Of a DNA stretch of 64,000 nucleotides, positions 20,470 through 29,947 are shown one piece after another (the first letter of the stretch is position 1; each line of letters starts with the position of its first letter). Both the position numbers and the translations under genes were made by a program. The notes below the pieces were generated by a model. That model was not told the origin of the DNA. It did not search any database and worked only from the letters and a program-made list of their open reading frames with translations. This DNA is from Porticoccaceae bacterium (lineage in GTDB: Bacteria > Pseudomonadota > Gammaproteobacteria > Pseudomonadales > Porticoccaceae). The stretch lies in contig JAQWIR010000031.1 of NCBI GenBank assembly GCA_029248755.1, forward strand, positions 1-64,000, read 5' to 3'.

Positions 20470-20498
20470 ATTGAATTTTTAGCAATCGCCCCCATCTA
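20470..20498 (+). promoter_or_regulatory. Candidate sigma32 heat-shock promoter for hslVU
   Basis: ATTGAAT-N12-CCCCCATCTA upstream of hslV. Confidence 0.55.
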
Positions 20499-20526
20499 AT
20501 TATTAAACCCAAAGAGGTAATTAAAA

Positions 20527-21072
20527 ATGGATCAATATCGAGGAACCACAATTCTGTCTGTGCGTCGCAATGGCAAAGTGGTTATTGGCGGTGATGGTCA
20601 GGTGAGTCTGGGCAACACTGTTATGAAAGGCAATGCGCGCAAAGTACGCCGCCTGTATAACGGCAAGGTTATCGCGGGATTTGCGGGTGGTACGGCAGAT
20701 GCCTTTACGTTATTTGAGCGTTTTGAAGCCAAACTTGAAATGCATCAGGGTCAGTTAACCCGTGCAGCGGTTGAGTTGGCTAAGGATTGGCGCACCGATC
20801 GCATGTTGCGCAAATTAGAGGCTCTGTTAGCGGTGGCTGATAGCGAGGCATCGTTAATTATTACCGGTAATGGTGATGTGATTCAGCCAGAAGACGATTT
20901 AATTGCTATTGGCTCCGGTGGCCCCTTTGCACAATCTGCCGCTAAGGCGCTGTTGGATAATACTGAGATGGATGCTCGCTCCATTGTTGAGCAGGGTCTT
21001 AGTATTGCCGGCGATATTTGTATCTATACTAATCACAATCGCACCATTGAAGAATTAGACTGTAAAGAATAA
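20527..21072 (+). CDS. hslV: HslV peptidase subunit
   Basis: [38 protein letters not shown]. Confidence 0.98.
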   Translation: MDQYRGTTILSVRRNGKVVIGGDGQVSLGNTVMKGNARKVRRLYNGKVIAGFAGGTADAFTLFERFEAKLEMHQGQLTRAAVELAKDWRTDRMLRKLEALLAVADSEASLIITGNGDVIQPEDDLIAIGSGGPFAQSAAKALLDNTEMDARSIVEQGLSIAGDICIYTNHNRTIEELDCKE

Positions 21073-21082
21073 AGGTATTTGT

Positions 21083-22417
21083 ATGTCTCAAATGACTCCA
21101 AGAGAAATTGTTCATGAGCTAAACCGCCATATTATTGGTCAGGATGATGCAAAACGTGCCGTAGCTATTGCCTTGCGCAACCGTTGGCGCCGATCGCAAC
21201 TAGACACAGAAATGCGCAATGAAGTCACCCCTAAGAATATTCTAATGATTGGGCCAACGGGCGTGGGTAAAACTGAAATTGCCCGCCGCTTAGCCCGCCT
21301 TGCCAATGCGCCCTTTGTAAAGGTAGAAGCCACTAAGTTTACTGAGGTAGGCTATGTAGGAAAAGATGTTGAGTCCATTATTCGCGACTTAGTTGAAACA
21401 GCGGTTAAACAACGCCGAGAACAGGAGATCACTAAGGTAGAGCAGCGTGCTATAGATGCCGCTGAAGAGCGTATTTTAGATGCTCTACTTACGCCAGCTC
21501 GTGGCTCTGGCTCTGACGCTGAAGAAGAGAGAGACTCTACTACGCGCCAAGTATTTCGCAAAAAACTACGAGAGGGCTCTTTGGATGATAAAGAAATTGA
21601 AATAGAGCTCAGTCAAATATCCGCAGGGGTTGAGATTATGGCGCCCCCAGGTATGGAAGAGATGACCTCTCAGCTGCAAAATATGTTTAGCAATATGAAT
21701 AAGGGCGAAAAAGCGACTCGCAAAATTACTGTTGCTGACGCCATGAAACAGCTGAAAGATGAGGAAGCCTCTAAGTTAATTAACGAAGAAGAAATTAAAG
21801 CCAGTGCGGTTGAAGCCGCCGAACAAAATGGGATTGTTTTTCTTGATGAAATCGATAAGGTCTGTCGTCGCGGTGAGGCCGGTGGTGCCGATGTGTCGCG
21901 CGAGGGTGTTCAACGCGACCTATTACCTCTTATCGAAGGCAGTACGGTTTCGACCAAATACGGCATGATCAAAACCGATCATATTTTATTTATTGCCTCT
22001 GGGGCTTTTCACCTTTCTAAGCCCTCTGATTTAATTCCAGAACTACAGGGCCGATTACCTATTCGTGTAGAGCTTAACTCACTGGTGGTTGATGATCTTG
22101 AACGAATTCTTACTGAACCTAAGGCTTCATTAACCAAGCAATACTGTGCCTTGCTGGATACCGAAAATCTAACCGTTAATTTTAAAAATGACGGTGTAAG
22201 GCGCATTGCCGAGTTAGCGTTTGAAGTCAACGAAAGTACCGAAAATATTGGCGCACGTCGATTACACACTATTTTAGAGCGCTTGTTAGAAGAGATTTCT
22301 TTTGAGGCCTCTGATTTGGGTGCTAAAGACGAAACTATTATTATCGATAAAGCTTTTGTCGATCAAAACCTAAGTGAGCTAGCGCAGAATGAGGATCTTT
22401 CGCGCTTTATTCTTTAA
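21083..22417 (+). CDS. hslU: HslU ATPase subunit
   Basis: [34 protein letters not shown]; Walker A GPTGVGKT. Confidence 0.98.
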   Translation: MSQMTPREIVHELNRHIIGQDDAKRAVAIALRNRWRRSQLDTEMRNEVTPKNILMIGPTGVGKTEIARRLARLANAPFVKVEATKFTEVGYVGKDVESIIRDLVETAVKQRREQEITKVEQRAIDAAEERILDALLTPARGSGSDAEEERDSTTRQVFRKKLREGSLDDKEIEIELSQISAGVEIMAPPGMEEMTSQLQNMFSNMNKGEKATRKITVADAMKQLKDEEASKLINEEEIKASAVEAAEQNGIVFLDEIDKVCRRGEAGGADVSREGVQRDLLPLIEGSTVSTKYGMIKTDHILFIASGAFHLSKPSDLIPELQGRLPIRVELNSLVVDDLERILTEPKASLTKQYCALLDTENLTVNFKNDGVRRIAELAFEVNESTENIGARRLHTILERLLEEISFEASDLGAKDETIIIDKAFVDQNLSELAQNEDLSRFIL

Positions 22418-22426
22418 GGACGTTAG

Positions 22427-22807
22427 ATGATGTCCACGCCAATAAAAGTTGTAGTCGTCAAATCAAAAGATTGCCTTTTGATTGCCTACTCTGATGGTCA
22501 GGAATATAACCTGCCCGCTGAATTTCTGCGCGTTTATTCCCCAAGCGCCGAAGTTCGGGGTCACGGCGAAGGTAACGAAACTCTGCAATTTGGCAAACGC
22601 GAGGTAAAGATTTCTTCACTGGAGCAAGCGGGAAACTATGCGCTGCAAATTGTGTTTAACGATGGTCATGACTCTGGTATTTACAGCTGGGAATATCTTC
22701 AGCAATTAGCTGAGAATTATGACGAAAAATGGGCGAGATACCTTGAAAAAATCCACAATGCTGGACTCAGTCGCGACCAAGACTCCCAAGTTATTAAACT
22801 AATGTAA
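22427..22807 (+). CDS. DUF971 (gamma-butyrobetaine hydroxylase-like N-terminal) protein
   Basis: 126 aa; YNLPAEFLRVYSPSAEVRGHG, ...HDSGIYSWEYLQQL. Confidence 0.88.
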   Translation: MMSTPIKVVVVKSKDCLLIAYSDGQEYNLPAEFLRVYSPSAEVRGHGEGNETLQFGKREVKISSLEQAGNYALQIVFNDGHDSGIYSWEYLQQLAENYDEKWARYLEKIHNAGLSRDQDSQVIKLM

Positions 22808-22885
22808 CCAACACTTAAACCCTTCTTATTAATTGTTTACGTATCTATAGACTCGGATACCCTATTGGCTTAACTCTCGCTAGAA

Positions 22886-22940
22886 TTGCGCTACAATAGC
22901 GCTAAAACAGCGCTAAAACAGCGCTAAAACAGCGCTTCAA
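22886..22940. repeat. About 11-bp tandem repeats (agcgctaaaac) upstream of ubiE
   Basis: ttGCGCTacaatAGCGCTaaaacAGCGCTaaaacAGCGCTaaaacAGCGCTtcaat. Confidence 0.9.
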
Positions 22941-22960
22941 TTAAATGGAAACTATGGAAC

Positions 22961-23707
22961 ATGTCTGAAAAAACCACTGATTTTGGATACAAAAAAGTTA
23001 ATGTAGAAGAAAAGGCTGGCAAAGTAGCCGAAGTCTTTCATTCTGTAGCTGGCAATTATGATCTGATGAATGATCTGATGTCAGGTGGCATTCATCGTCT
23101 ATGGAAACGTGTCACTATTGAAATGTCAGGGGTTCGTCCGGGCCATCATGTTCTAGATATAGCGGGCGGCACCGGTGACTTAGCCGCCAAATTTTCGCGT
23201 ATTGTTGGGCCTGAGGGTACGGTAGTTTTGGCCGATATCAATGACTCTATGCTCAAAGTGGGGCGAGATAGATTGGTCGATCGAGGCATTACTGACAATG
23301 TGCGCTTTTCCCAAGCTGATGCCCAGCATCTGCCCTTTCCTGATAATACCTTTGATGTGATTACCATTGCTTTTGGCTTAAGAAATGTCACTGATAAAGA
23401 CATGGCATTGCGCTCTATGCTGAGAGTATTGAAGCCAGGTGGCAAACTACTCGTTCTTGAGTTTTCAAAACCACCCAATCCACTATTATCAAAAATTTAT
23501 GATGGCTATTCGTTTAATATATTGCCAAAGCTGGGTAAGTTATTTGCTAACGATGCTGATAGTTATCAATATTTAGCTGAATCTATTCGCATGCACCCCA
23601 ATCAAGAAACATTATTGCAAATGATGGATACAGCTGGCTTTGAAAATACCGATTACCACAATATGACCGGTGGTATTGTCGCTCTGCATCGCGGAGTAAA
23701 GCCTTAG
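22961..23707 (+). CDS. ubiE: Ubiquinone/menaquinone methyltransferase
   Basis: [35 protein letters not shown]. Confidence 0.98.
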   Translation: MSEKTTDFGYKKVNVEEKAGKVAEVFHSVAGNYDLMNDLMSGGIHRLWKRVTIEMSGVRPGHHVLDIAGGTGDLAAKFSRIVGPEGTVVLADINDSMLKVGRDRLVDRGITDNVRFSQADAQHLPFPDNTFDVITIAFGLRNVTDKDMALRSMLRVLKPGGKLLVLEFSKPPNPLLSKIYDGYSFNILPKLGKLFANDADSYQYLAESIRMHPNQETLLQMMDTAGFENTDYHNMTGGIVALHRGVKP

Positions 23708-24354
23708 TGATATTTGAAGCACTCCATACAACTGCAATCAATGGCCTAGAAACGGCTATTAATGCTGCTTTGAAATATGATCCTGGGACATTGCGCGATC
23801 TTTCAGAACTTGAGGGTCAGGTGCTGTTAATTGACTGTACTATGCCCAATATGCGCATTGCTATTGAATGTCGCCAACAGCAAATCACATTGCACTCTGA
23901 CTGGGAAGGTGAAGCGGCTGTTACCCTTCAAGGCTCTGTGATGGCACTGGCTAAAATGGCAGTAAATGCCTCTGATACAAGTTCTTTTTCTGGGTCTGGT
24001 GTTCAGCTATCGGGCAATTTAGAAACCCTTCACAAGCTCCATAAAATACTGTCAAAATTAAATATAGATTGGGATGGCGCACTAGCTGACCTCGTGGGTG
24101 ATATTCCTGCTCATATGATAGGATCTGCTGTTCGTAAATCAGCAGAAATATCCAGTGAAACCCTGCAAAGAGCCACCTCAGCCTTAACCGAAGTTGCACA
24201 GGAAGAACTGGAAATTATTCCCAGTCAAAATAGCTTTAAACAGTTTAAAAAAAATGTGCGTGAAATGGCATCTGATACCGATCGAATGATGGCTAGGTTC
24301 ACTGCATTGCGTGACAAAATAGATCAAGCTAATGATGGGAAGAATCAATCATGA
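23707..24354 (+). CDS. ubiJ: Ubiquinone biosynthesis accessory factor UbiJ (SCP2)
   Basis: Position between ubiE and ubiB; SCP2-like domain. Confidence 0.88.
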   Translation: MIFEALHTTAINGLETAINAALKYDPGTLRDLSELEGQVLLIDCTMPNMRIAIECRQQQITLHSDWEGEAAVTLQGSVMALAKMAVNASDTSSFSGSGVQLSGNLETLHKLHKILSKLNIDWDGALADLVGDIPAHMIGSAVRKSAEISSETLQRATSALTEVAQEELEIIPSQNSFKQFKKNVREMASDTDRMMARFTALRDKIDQANDGKNQS

Positions 24355-25955
24355 GCTCGTTAAGCCGCCTTGCGAAAATTTACTATGTTGTCGGCAAATA
24401 TCGACTCGATAACCTCATCGACAAAAGCCGTTTACCTCTAACCATTCGCATTGCCCTTGCGCCTACCAAACTCATCCGCCAAAGCAAGCTGTCTCGTGGC
24501 GAGTGTTTGCGTCGTGCACTTGAAGAATTAGGTCCTATTTTTATCAAATTTGGTCAGTTGCTTTCAACCCGACCCGATCTTGTAGCACCAGATATCTGCG
24601 CTGAAATTAAGCATCTACAGGACAATGTAGCGCCCTTTTCATCGGAGATATTTACCGCCAGTGTTGAAACGGCACTGGAAGGTAAAGTTGAAGACATTTT
24701 CGCTGAATTCGATAAAACACCACTGGCCACAGCGTCCATTGCACAGGTGCATAAGGCGAGCTTAAAAGACGGTACAGAGGTGGTAGTTAAGTCCATAAGA
24801 CCCAATATCGAAAAAACCATTAGCCGTGATATAGCGCTGCTTTTTATCATCGCTAAATTGATCGCTAAATACAGCATTGATGGCCCAAGACTAAAGCCTG
24901 TCGAGGTGGTTGAAGATTACGAAAAAGTGATTTTTGGTGAGTTAAACCTGCAATCAGAGGGCGCTAATGCGTCACTTTTAAAGCATAACTTTGAACATTC
25001 CCCGCTATTACATGTACCACAAATACATTGGCCCTACTCTAATCAAAATGTGCTGGTTATGGAGCGTATTAGCGGTATACCAGTGACCAATATCGATGAC
25101 TTGAAAGCAGCGGGAGTCAACTTCAAGAACCTTGCTGAGCGTGGTGTCGAGATATTTTTTACTCAGGTATTTGAACACAACTTTTTTCATGCTGATATGC
25201 ATCCGGGCAATATCTTCGTAGATGTTAAAAACCCAGAAAACCCACGCTATATCGCCATCGATTGCGCCATTATGGGGTCATTAACCCGCGAAGATCAGTT
25301 CTATATGGCGCGTAATCTAATGGCCATATTTAAACGTGATTACACACAGGTAGCAGAGTTACATGTACGCTCGGGTTGGGTACCCAAGGATACCTCCATA
25401 GCAGAATTTACAACGGCTATTCGCTCGGTATGCGAACCTATTTTTGAAAGGCCACTAGGAGAGATTTCTCTGGGGCATATGTTGGTGAGCCTATTTAGTA
25501 CCGCACGCCAATTTAATATGGAAGTTCAGCCCTCTTTGGTGTTATTGCAAAAAACCCTCCTTAATATCGAAGGTCTAGGACGACAGCTGTATCCAGAATT
25601 AGATCTTTGGGCCACGGCGCAACCCTACTTAGAAAAGTGGCTCAAAGACCGCTATTCACCCAAAGCCATTATCAAACAACTCAAAAATGATCTGCCTGAT
25701 CTACTAGAAAAGCTTCCACAGGTGCCACCCATGATTTTTCAAGCATTGGAAAATCTTCAAGTACCGGCATCTGAGCATCCAGAAGTAAAAGCTGAGATAC
25801 GCTCAAAACCCAAATTATTAGGCTCGACGGGGGCTGTTATTGCTGGTCTTGGTTTAGGCCTATTGGCAACACAGTGGATGCCAATGGCAGAATCGATGTT
25901 TGTAATAGGCTCGGTTATTACCGCAAGCGGCATACTATTGATGCTATTTCGATAG
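24351..25955 (+). CDS. ubiB: Ubiquinone biosynthesis kinase-like protein UbiB
   Basis: GPIFIKFGQLLSTRPDLVAPDI; ASIAQVHKASLKDG; HADMHPGNIFV. Confidence 0.97.
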   Translation: MSSLSRLAKIYYVVGKYRLDNLIDKSRLPLTIRIALAPTKLIRQSKLSRGECLRRALEELGPIFIKFGQLLSTRPDLVAPDICAEIKHLQDNVAPFSSEIFTASVETALEGKVEDIFAEFDKTPLATASIAQVHKASLKDGTEVVVKSIRPNIEKTISRDIALLFIIAKLIAKYSIDGPRLKPVEVVEDYEKVIFGELNLQSEGANASLLKHNFEHSPLLHVPQIHWPYSNQNVLVMERISGIPVTNIDDLKAAGVNFKNLAERGVEIFFTQVFEHNFFHADMHPGNIFVDVKNPENPRYIAIDCAIMGSLTREDQFYMARNLMAIFKRDYTQVAELHVRSGWVPKDTSIAEFTTAIRSVCEPIFERPLGEISLGHMLVSLFSTARQFNMEVQPSLVLLQKTLLNIEGLGRQLYPELDLWATAQPYLEKWLKDRYSPKAIIKQLKNDLPDLLEKLPQVPPMIFQALENLQVPASEHPEVKAEIRSKPKLLGSTGAVIAGLGLGLLATQWMPMAESMFVIGSVITASGILLMLFR

Positions 25956-26031
25956 GTTCATCCCTTTACATCCAATCTGTGACTGCCATAATGGCGCAAT
26001 TAAGTAGCAATAATTACTGTGGAGACTCAGT

Positions 26032-26415
26032 TTGAGTAACTTTCTCGACAAAATAACCTGGAATAGCGACGGACTTATTCCCGCTATCGCACAAGACCAT
26101 AAATCGGGAAGAATCCTGATGATGGCATGGATGAATGCCGAATCTTTAACCCTGACCGTTGAAGAGAACCGCGCCATTTACTGGTCGCGTTCGCGCCAAA
26201 AATTATGGCGTAAGGGCGAAGAATCAGGACATGTTCAACATATTAAAGAGATCCGACTCGACTGCGATAGCGATGTTATTATATTAACTGTTGATCAGGT
26301 GGGGGGTATCGCCTGCCATACAGGGAGAGAATCCTGTTTTTATTTCGTGCTTGAAGACGGCGAATGGGTCAGTGTCGACCCAGTATTAAAGAATCAAAAG
26401 GATATCTATTCATGA
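26032..26415 (+). CDS. hisI: Phosphoribosyl-AMP cyclohydrolase
   Basis: [43 protein letters not shown] start. Confidence 0.96.
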   Translation: MSNFLDKITWNSDGLIPAIAQDHKSGRILMMAWMNAESLTLTVEENRAIYWSRSRQKLWRKGEESGHVQHIKEIRLDCDSDVIILTVDQVGGIACHTGRESCFYFVLEDGEWVSVDPVLKNQKDIYS

Positions 26416-26738
26416 GTGATGCCGTATTAAAACAGCTGTTTGAGGTGGTTAAGTCACGCAAACAGTCCTCTGCTGACGAGTCTTACGTGGCTAGTCTTCA
26501 TGATAAAGGTCTTAATAAGATTCTTGAGAAGGTGGGCGAGGAATCTGTGGAAACTATTCTCGCCGCGCGCGATGCAGAACAGAGTGGCGATAACAGTAAG
26601 CTCGTTTATGAAACTGCCGATCTGTGGTTTCATAGCCTAGTGATGTTGTCCCATCTGGATATTGAAGTTGATGACGTAATCGATGAACTAGAAAGACGCT
26701 TTGGCCTTTCTGGTCTTAAAGAAAAAGCTCACAGATAA
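26412..26738 (+). CDS. hisE: Phosphoribosyl-ATP pyrophosphatase
   Basis: [24 protein letters not shown] at 26412 overlaps the hisI stop. Confidence 0.95.
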   Translation: MSDAVLKQLFEVVKSRKQSSADESYVASLHDKGLNKILEKVGEESVETILAARDAEQSGDNSKLVYETADLWFHSLVMLSHLDIEVDDVIDELERRFGLSGLKEKAHR

Positions 26739-26751
26739 AAGGTAACTTATT

Positions 26752-26919
26752 ATGGGATTTGGCTGGCAAGAATTATTAATTGTTTTGGTGATTGTTGCGC
26801 TAATTTTTGGCACCAAAAAATTACGCAATATTGGCTCAGATTTAGGCGGCGCTGTTAAGGGCTTCAAGGATTCGGCTGCCGATGCTAAAGATCAGCAAAA
26901 GAAAGACGATTCCGAATAA
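26752..26919 (+). CDS. tatA: [14 protein letters not shown] translocase TatA (55 aa, absent from the ORF track)
   Basis: Translated by hand: [55 protein letters not shown]. Confidence 0.96.
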   Translation: MGFGWQELLIVLVIVALIFGTKKLRNIGSDLGGAVKGFKDSAADAKDQQKKDDSE

Positions 26920-26948
26920 TCACCGCATAAAAAACCGCACCCTAATCT

Positions 26949-27230
26949 ATGTTTGATATCGGCTTTCTTGAACTTCTGGTTATAGCTCTAATCACACTGG
27001 TGGTCATGGGCCCTGAACGCCTGCCTGAGGCAATTAGAGCTATTAGCCTATGGATCGGCCGCTTAAAGCAGATATGGGCTAAAACACGCCAAGAAATCGA
27101 AAATGAAGTGGGCATGGATGATATCCGCCATCAGCTTCACAACGAAGAAGTATTACGCGACTTAGGCGAGCAAAAAGAACTGTTAGAGCAATCCATTGCT
27201 CAGCCTGACAAAGAGCCAACTAATGACTAA
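26949..27230 (+). CDS. tatB: [14 protein letters not shown] translocase TatB
   Basis: MFDIGFLELLVIALITLVVMGPERLPEAIR. Confidence 0.96.
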   Translation: MFDIGFLELLVIALITLVVMGPERLPEAIRAISLWIGRLKQIWAKTRQEIENEVGMDDIRHQLHNEEVLRDLGEQKELLEQSIAQPDKEPTND

Positions 27231-27954
27231 TGCACAAATAACCGCTGGTCAGTCATTGATGGCCCATCTATTAGAACTGCGAAATCGCCTTTTAAAAATA
27301 TTTGTTGCTGTGCTTATCGTATTCGCCATCCTGTTTCCATTTAGCGAATCACTCTACTTATATATTTCAGAACCATTAAGAGACTTTCTTCCCAGCGCAT
27401 CCACCATGATCGCTACCGAGATTACCTCGCCCTTTTTAACGCCATTTAAATTAGCATTGGTATCGGCGATGTTTATCAGCATGCCCTATATTCTCTATCA
27501 ACTATGGGCTTTTGTTGCGCCAGCGCTGTATCAACAAGAAAAGAAAATTGTTGTGCCGCTATTTTGTGCCAGTGTTATTTTATTCTATTCAGGTATGGCA
27601 TTTGCCTACTACCTAGTCTTCCCGCTAGTGTTTATGTTTTTTACTAGCGTAGCACCTGAGGGTATTAGCGTAATGCCCGATATTCGCGCCTATTTAGACT
27701 TTGTATTAAAACTGTTTATGGCCTTTGGCCTAAGTTTTCAAATTCCCATCGCTGTGGTTATTCTGTCCTGGCTGGGAACGGTAAACCCAGATAATCTAGC
27801 CAAAAAAAGACCCTATGTATTTGTATTGTGCTTTGTTTTCGGCATGTTGCTGACTCCACCGGATATTATTTCTCAGGTGTTGTTAGCCGTACCCATGTGG
27901 TTGCTATTTGAGGTGGGGATCTTATTTGGTCGCTTAGTCAGCAATAAAGCTTAA
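27223..27954 (+). CDS. tatC: [14 protein letters not shown] translocase TatC
   Basis: LMAHLLELRNRLLKIFVAVLIVF; six TM segments. Confidence 0.97.
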   Translation: MTNAQITAGQSLMAHLLELRNRLLKIFVAVLIVFAILFPFSESLYLYISEPLRDFLPSASTMIATEITSPFLTPFKLALVSAMFISMPYILYQLWAFVAPALYQQEKKIVVPLFCASVILFYSGMAFAYYLVFPLVFMFFTSVAPEGISVMPDIRAYLDFVLKLFMAFGLSFQIPIAVVILSWLGTVNPDNLAKKRPYVFVLCFVFGMLLTPPDIISQVLLAVPMWLLFEVGILFGRLVSNKA

Positions 27955-28296
27955 TGATAGTGAATTGACACAGTGACGCGTATTTTTAGGGGTAAAGCCT
28001 TCACCCTCAAATACATGGCCTAAATGGCCATCGCAATTAGCACAGAGAATTTCCACACGCCGACCATCTTCATCTATTTCACGCCTTACGGCACCGGCAA
28101 TTTCATCATCAAAACTAGGCCAGCCACAGCCTGAAGAGAACTTGCCCTGTGAGCGATAAAGCTCTGCATTACAGCGTTTGCACGCATAAATACCCGATAA
28201 ATAGTGGTCGTTGTATTCGCCAGTAAAGGGCATTTCAGTGCCCTTATGTTCAATAATACGATTTTCTTCTGGTGTTAATTGATTATATTTAGTCAT
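27934..28296 (-). CDS. msrB: Peptide-methionine (R)-S-oxide reductase
   Basis: GTEMPFTGEYNDHYLSGIYACKRCNAELY...GCGWPSF...RHCVNSLSL. Confidence 0.97.
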   Translation of the reverse strand: MTKYNQLTPEENRIIEHKGTEMPFTGEYNDHYLSGIYACKRCNAELYRSQGKFSSGCGWPSFDDEIAGAVRREIDEDGRRVEILCANCDGHLGHVFEGEGFTPKNTRHCVNSLSLSFIAD

Positions 28297-29033
28297 TATT
28301 CTGTCTGCCCTGTTTCAATAATATCATTCAGCTTTGACTGAAGATCTGGCTGTAGCTCGGGATAGCGGATGGCATACCACAATTGATCCATAATCCTCTG
28401 AAAGTTTCGAAGCATAATCTTAATATCACTCATGCTGTTATTGTCAGTTTGTTTATATTTAAAAATACGTAGATAATCAAATTGCGGGTGACCTAATAAG
28501 GCATATTCCCAATCAATAATAATCAAACCCTTATTTCCAAGAATAATATTTTCGGGGATTAGATCATGGTGACAGAGTACTGGGCGCCAGTCTTGTGTGT
28601 CTATAACTTGTGCTATCTGAGATATCTTTTGTTGAATCGACTTATTTAAGCAAAGAGCGTTAATCTGACTGCAGTACTCTTGGCAATAAGCATTATAATT
28701 ACGTACATGTAAATCGTTGCAGTCAATACTTTGGAGGGATTGCAGGGCATTTTCTATTTGTTTTTTTATACTGGGATCTGAAGTTTTAGCGCTGTCTAAG
28801 GCGAAACCTTCAATATATTCACTGACTAAAATGCTGCTATCAGAAAAATACACTTTGGGTACCAATCCCAAGGGATCAAGTTTTTTAAGGATAGTGATTT
28901 CAGTTTGTCGATTGACTCCTAATTGGCTCGCAACAGGGTTATTGATTCTAAGAACTGCTCGCTCAGAGCCGGCCTCAATAAGGTAACTGGTATTGGTAAG
29001 CCCGCCTTCAAGTTGCTTAACAACTTTGGGCAT
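28296..29033 (-). CDS. APH/choline-kinase-type phosphotransferase, likely thiamine kinase
   Basis: VLCHHDLIPENIILGNKGLIIIDWEYALLGHPQFDYL; last but one gene in a TPP-riboswitch gene string. Confidence 0.75.
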   Translation of the reverse strand: MPKVVKQLEGGLTNTSYLIEAGSERAVLRINNPVASQLGVNRQTEITILKKLDPLGLVPKVYFSDSSILVSEYIEGFALDSAKTSDPSIKKQIENALQSLQSIDCNDLHVRNYNAYCQEYCSQINALCLNKSIQQKISQIAQVIDTQDWRPVLCHHDLIPENIILGNKGLIIIDWEYALLGHPQFDYLRIFKYKQTDNNSMSDIKIMLRNFQRIMDQLWYAIRYPELQPDLQSKLNDIIETGQTE

Positions 29034-29079
29034 AGAGTGAAAAGGCGCCTGCCATCGACGCCAATTATCTAGGATTTTA

Positions 29080-29664
29080 TTAACTGGACTGCTGACTCTG
29101 TTCGAGATAAGCCTTTCTCCAAGCTATATAACCAATAACCGCCAAGACCAAATACAACATAAATAATACTGCGGTTTGATACAACTCGCGGTCGATATAT
29201 AAAAAGATCGAAACTGCATCGATAACAATCCAGTACAACCAATTTTCTAACACCTTGCGCGCCACCATAAAGGTGATGATTACACTACCCCAAGTGGTAA
29301 ATGAATCAATATAGGGCATTCTGGCATCGGTATTTTGCGACAATAGATAACCCGATATTGCAGACAAAACCAATACTAAGCCAATTGTAGTTAAATGATT
29401 TTTTAAACGCCAACGGCTTAGCTTAATGCCTTCGGATTTATTGCCGCCACACTGCCACTGATACCAACCATAGACCGCCATCACCATATAATAGGCATTG
29501 AGCGCCGATTCCATATAGAGGCTAACGTCGCCAAATATCCAAATATAGATACCGGTGCTTATGAATGCACAGTACCAACAGAGGCTATTTTCGCGCATCG
29601 CAAATAACAGATAAGCAATACCTAAAACAACCGCAACTGTTTCCAGCCCAAGCCATTCAAACAT
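29080..29664 (-). CDS. pnuT: PnuC-family transporter, likely thiamine transporter PnuT
   Basis: 194 aa PnuC-like, multiple TM; thiamine operon context. Confidence 0.85.
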   Translation of the reverse strand: MFEWLGLETVAVVLGIAYLLFAMRENSLCWYCAFISTGIYIWIFGDVSLYMESALNAYYMVMAVYGWYQWQCGGNKSEGIKLSRWRLKNHLTTIGLVLVLSAISGYLLSQNTDARMPYIDSFTTWGSVIITFMVARKVLENWLYWIVIDAVSIFLYIDRELYQTAVLFMLYLVLAVIGYIAWRKAYLEQSQQSS

Positions 29665-29918
29665 TATTTAAGTGCCTTATATCCAGGGATTACTTTCATG
29701 ACATAAACCGCCATATTAAATTCTTTATAGCAGTCGGCAATGGTTTTTTGCACTGCCTGCATTGCATGGTTGTACTCACCCTGAACCACAGTACTGGTTG
29801 GAAATGTGGTTATTACAAGATCATCAAACTGATTAATACGCTCGATAAAACCATCAATGGGAGGAATAAATTCCTCCCGATTGGGGTACATACTGATATC
29901 AATAGTGACTTCGATCAT
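29664..29918 (-). CDS. Thiamine-binding (YkoF/MTH1187-like) protein
   Basis: 84 aa; VTIDISMYPNREEFIPPIDGFIERIN...VVQGEYNHAMQAVQKTI. Confidence 0.7.
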   Translation of the reverse strand: MIEVTIDISMYPNREEFIPPIDGFIERINQFDDLVITTFPTSTVVQGEYNHAMQAVQKTIADCYKEFNMAVYVMKVIPGYKALK

Positions 29919-29947
29919 TAGATACCTATAATCTTGGTGTATTAGAC

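Noticed and set aside
22886-22940. Repeat array as a CRISPR
   Set aside because: Units are only about 11 bp with no unique spacers and no cas genes nearby.
27934-27954. tatC/msrB convergent overlap as unusual regulatory overlap
   Set aside because: About 21 bp of 3' overlap between convergent genes is common in compact genomes.
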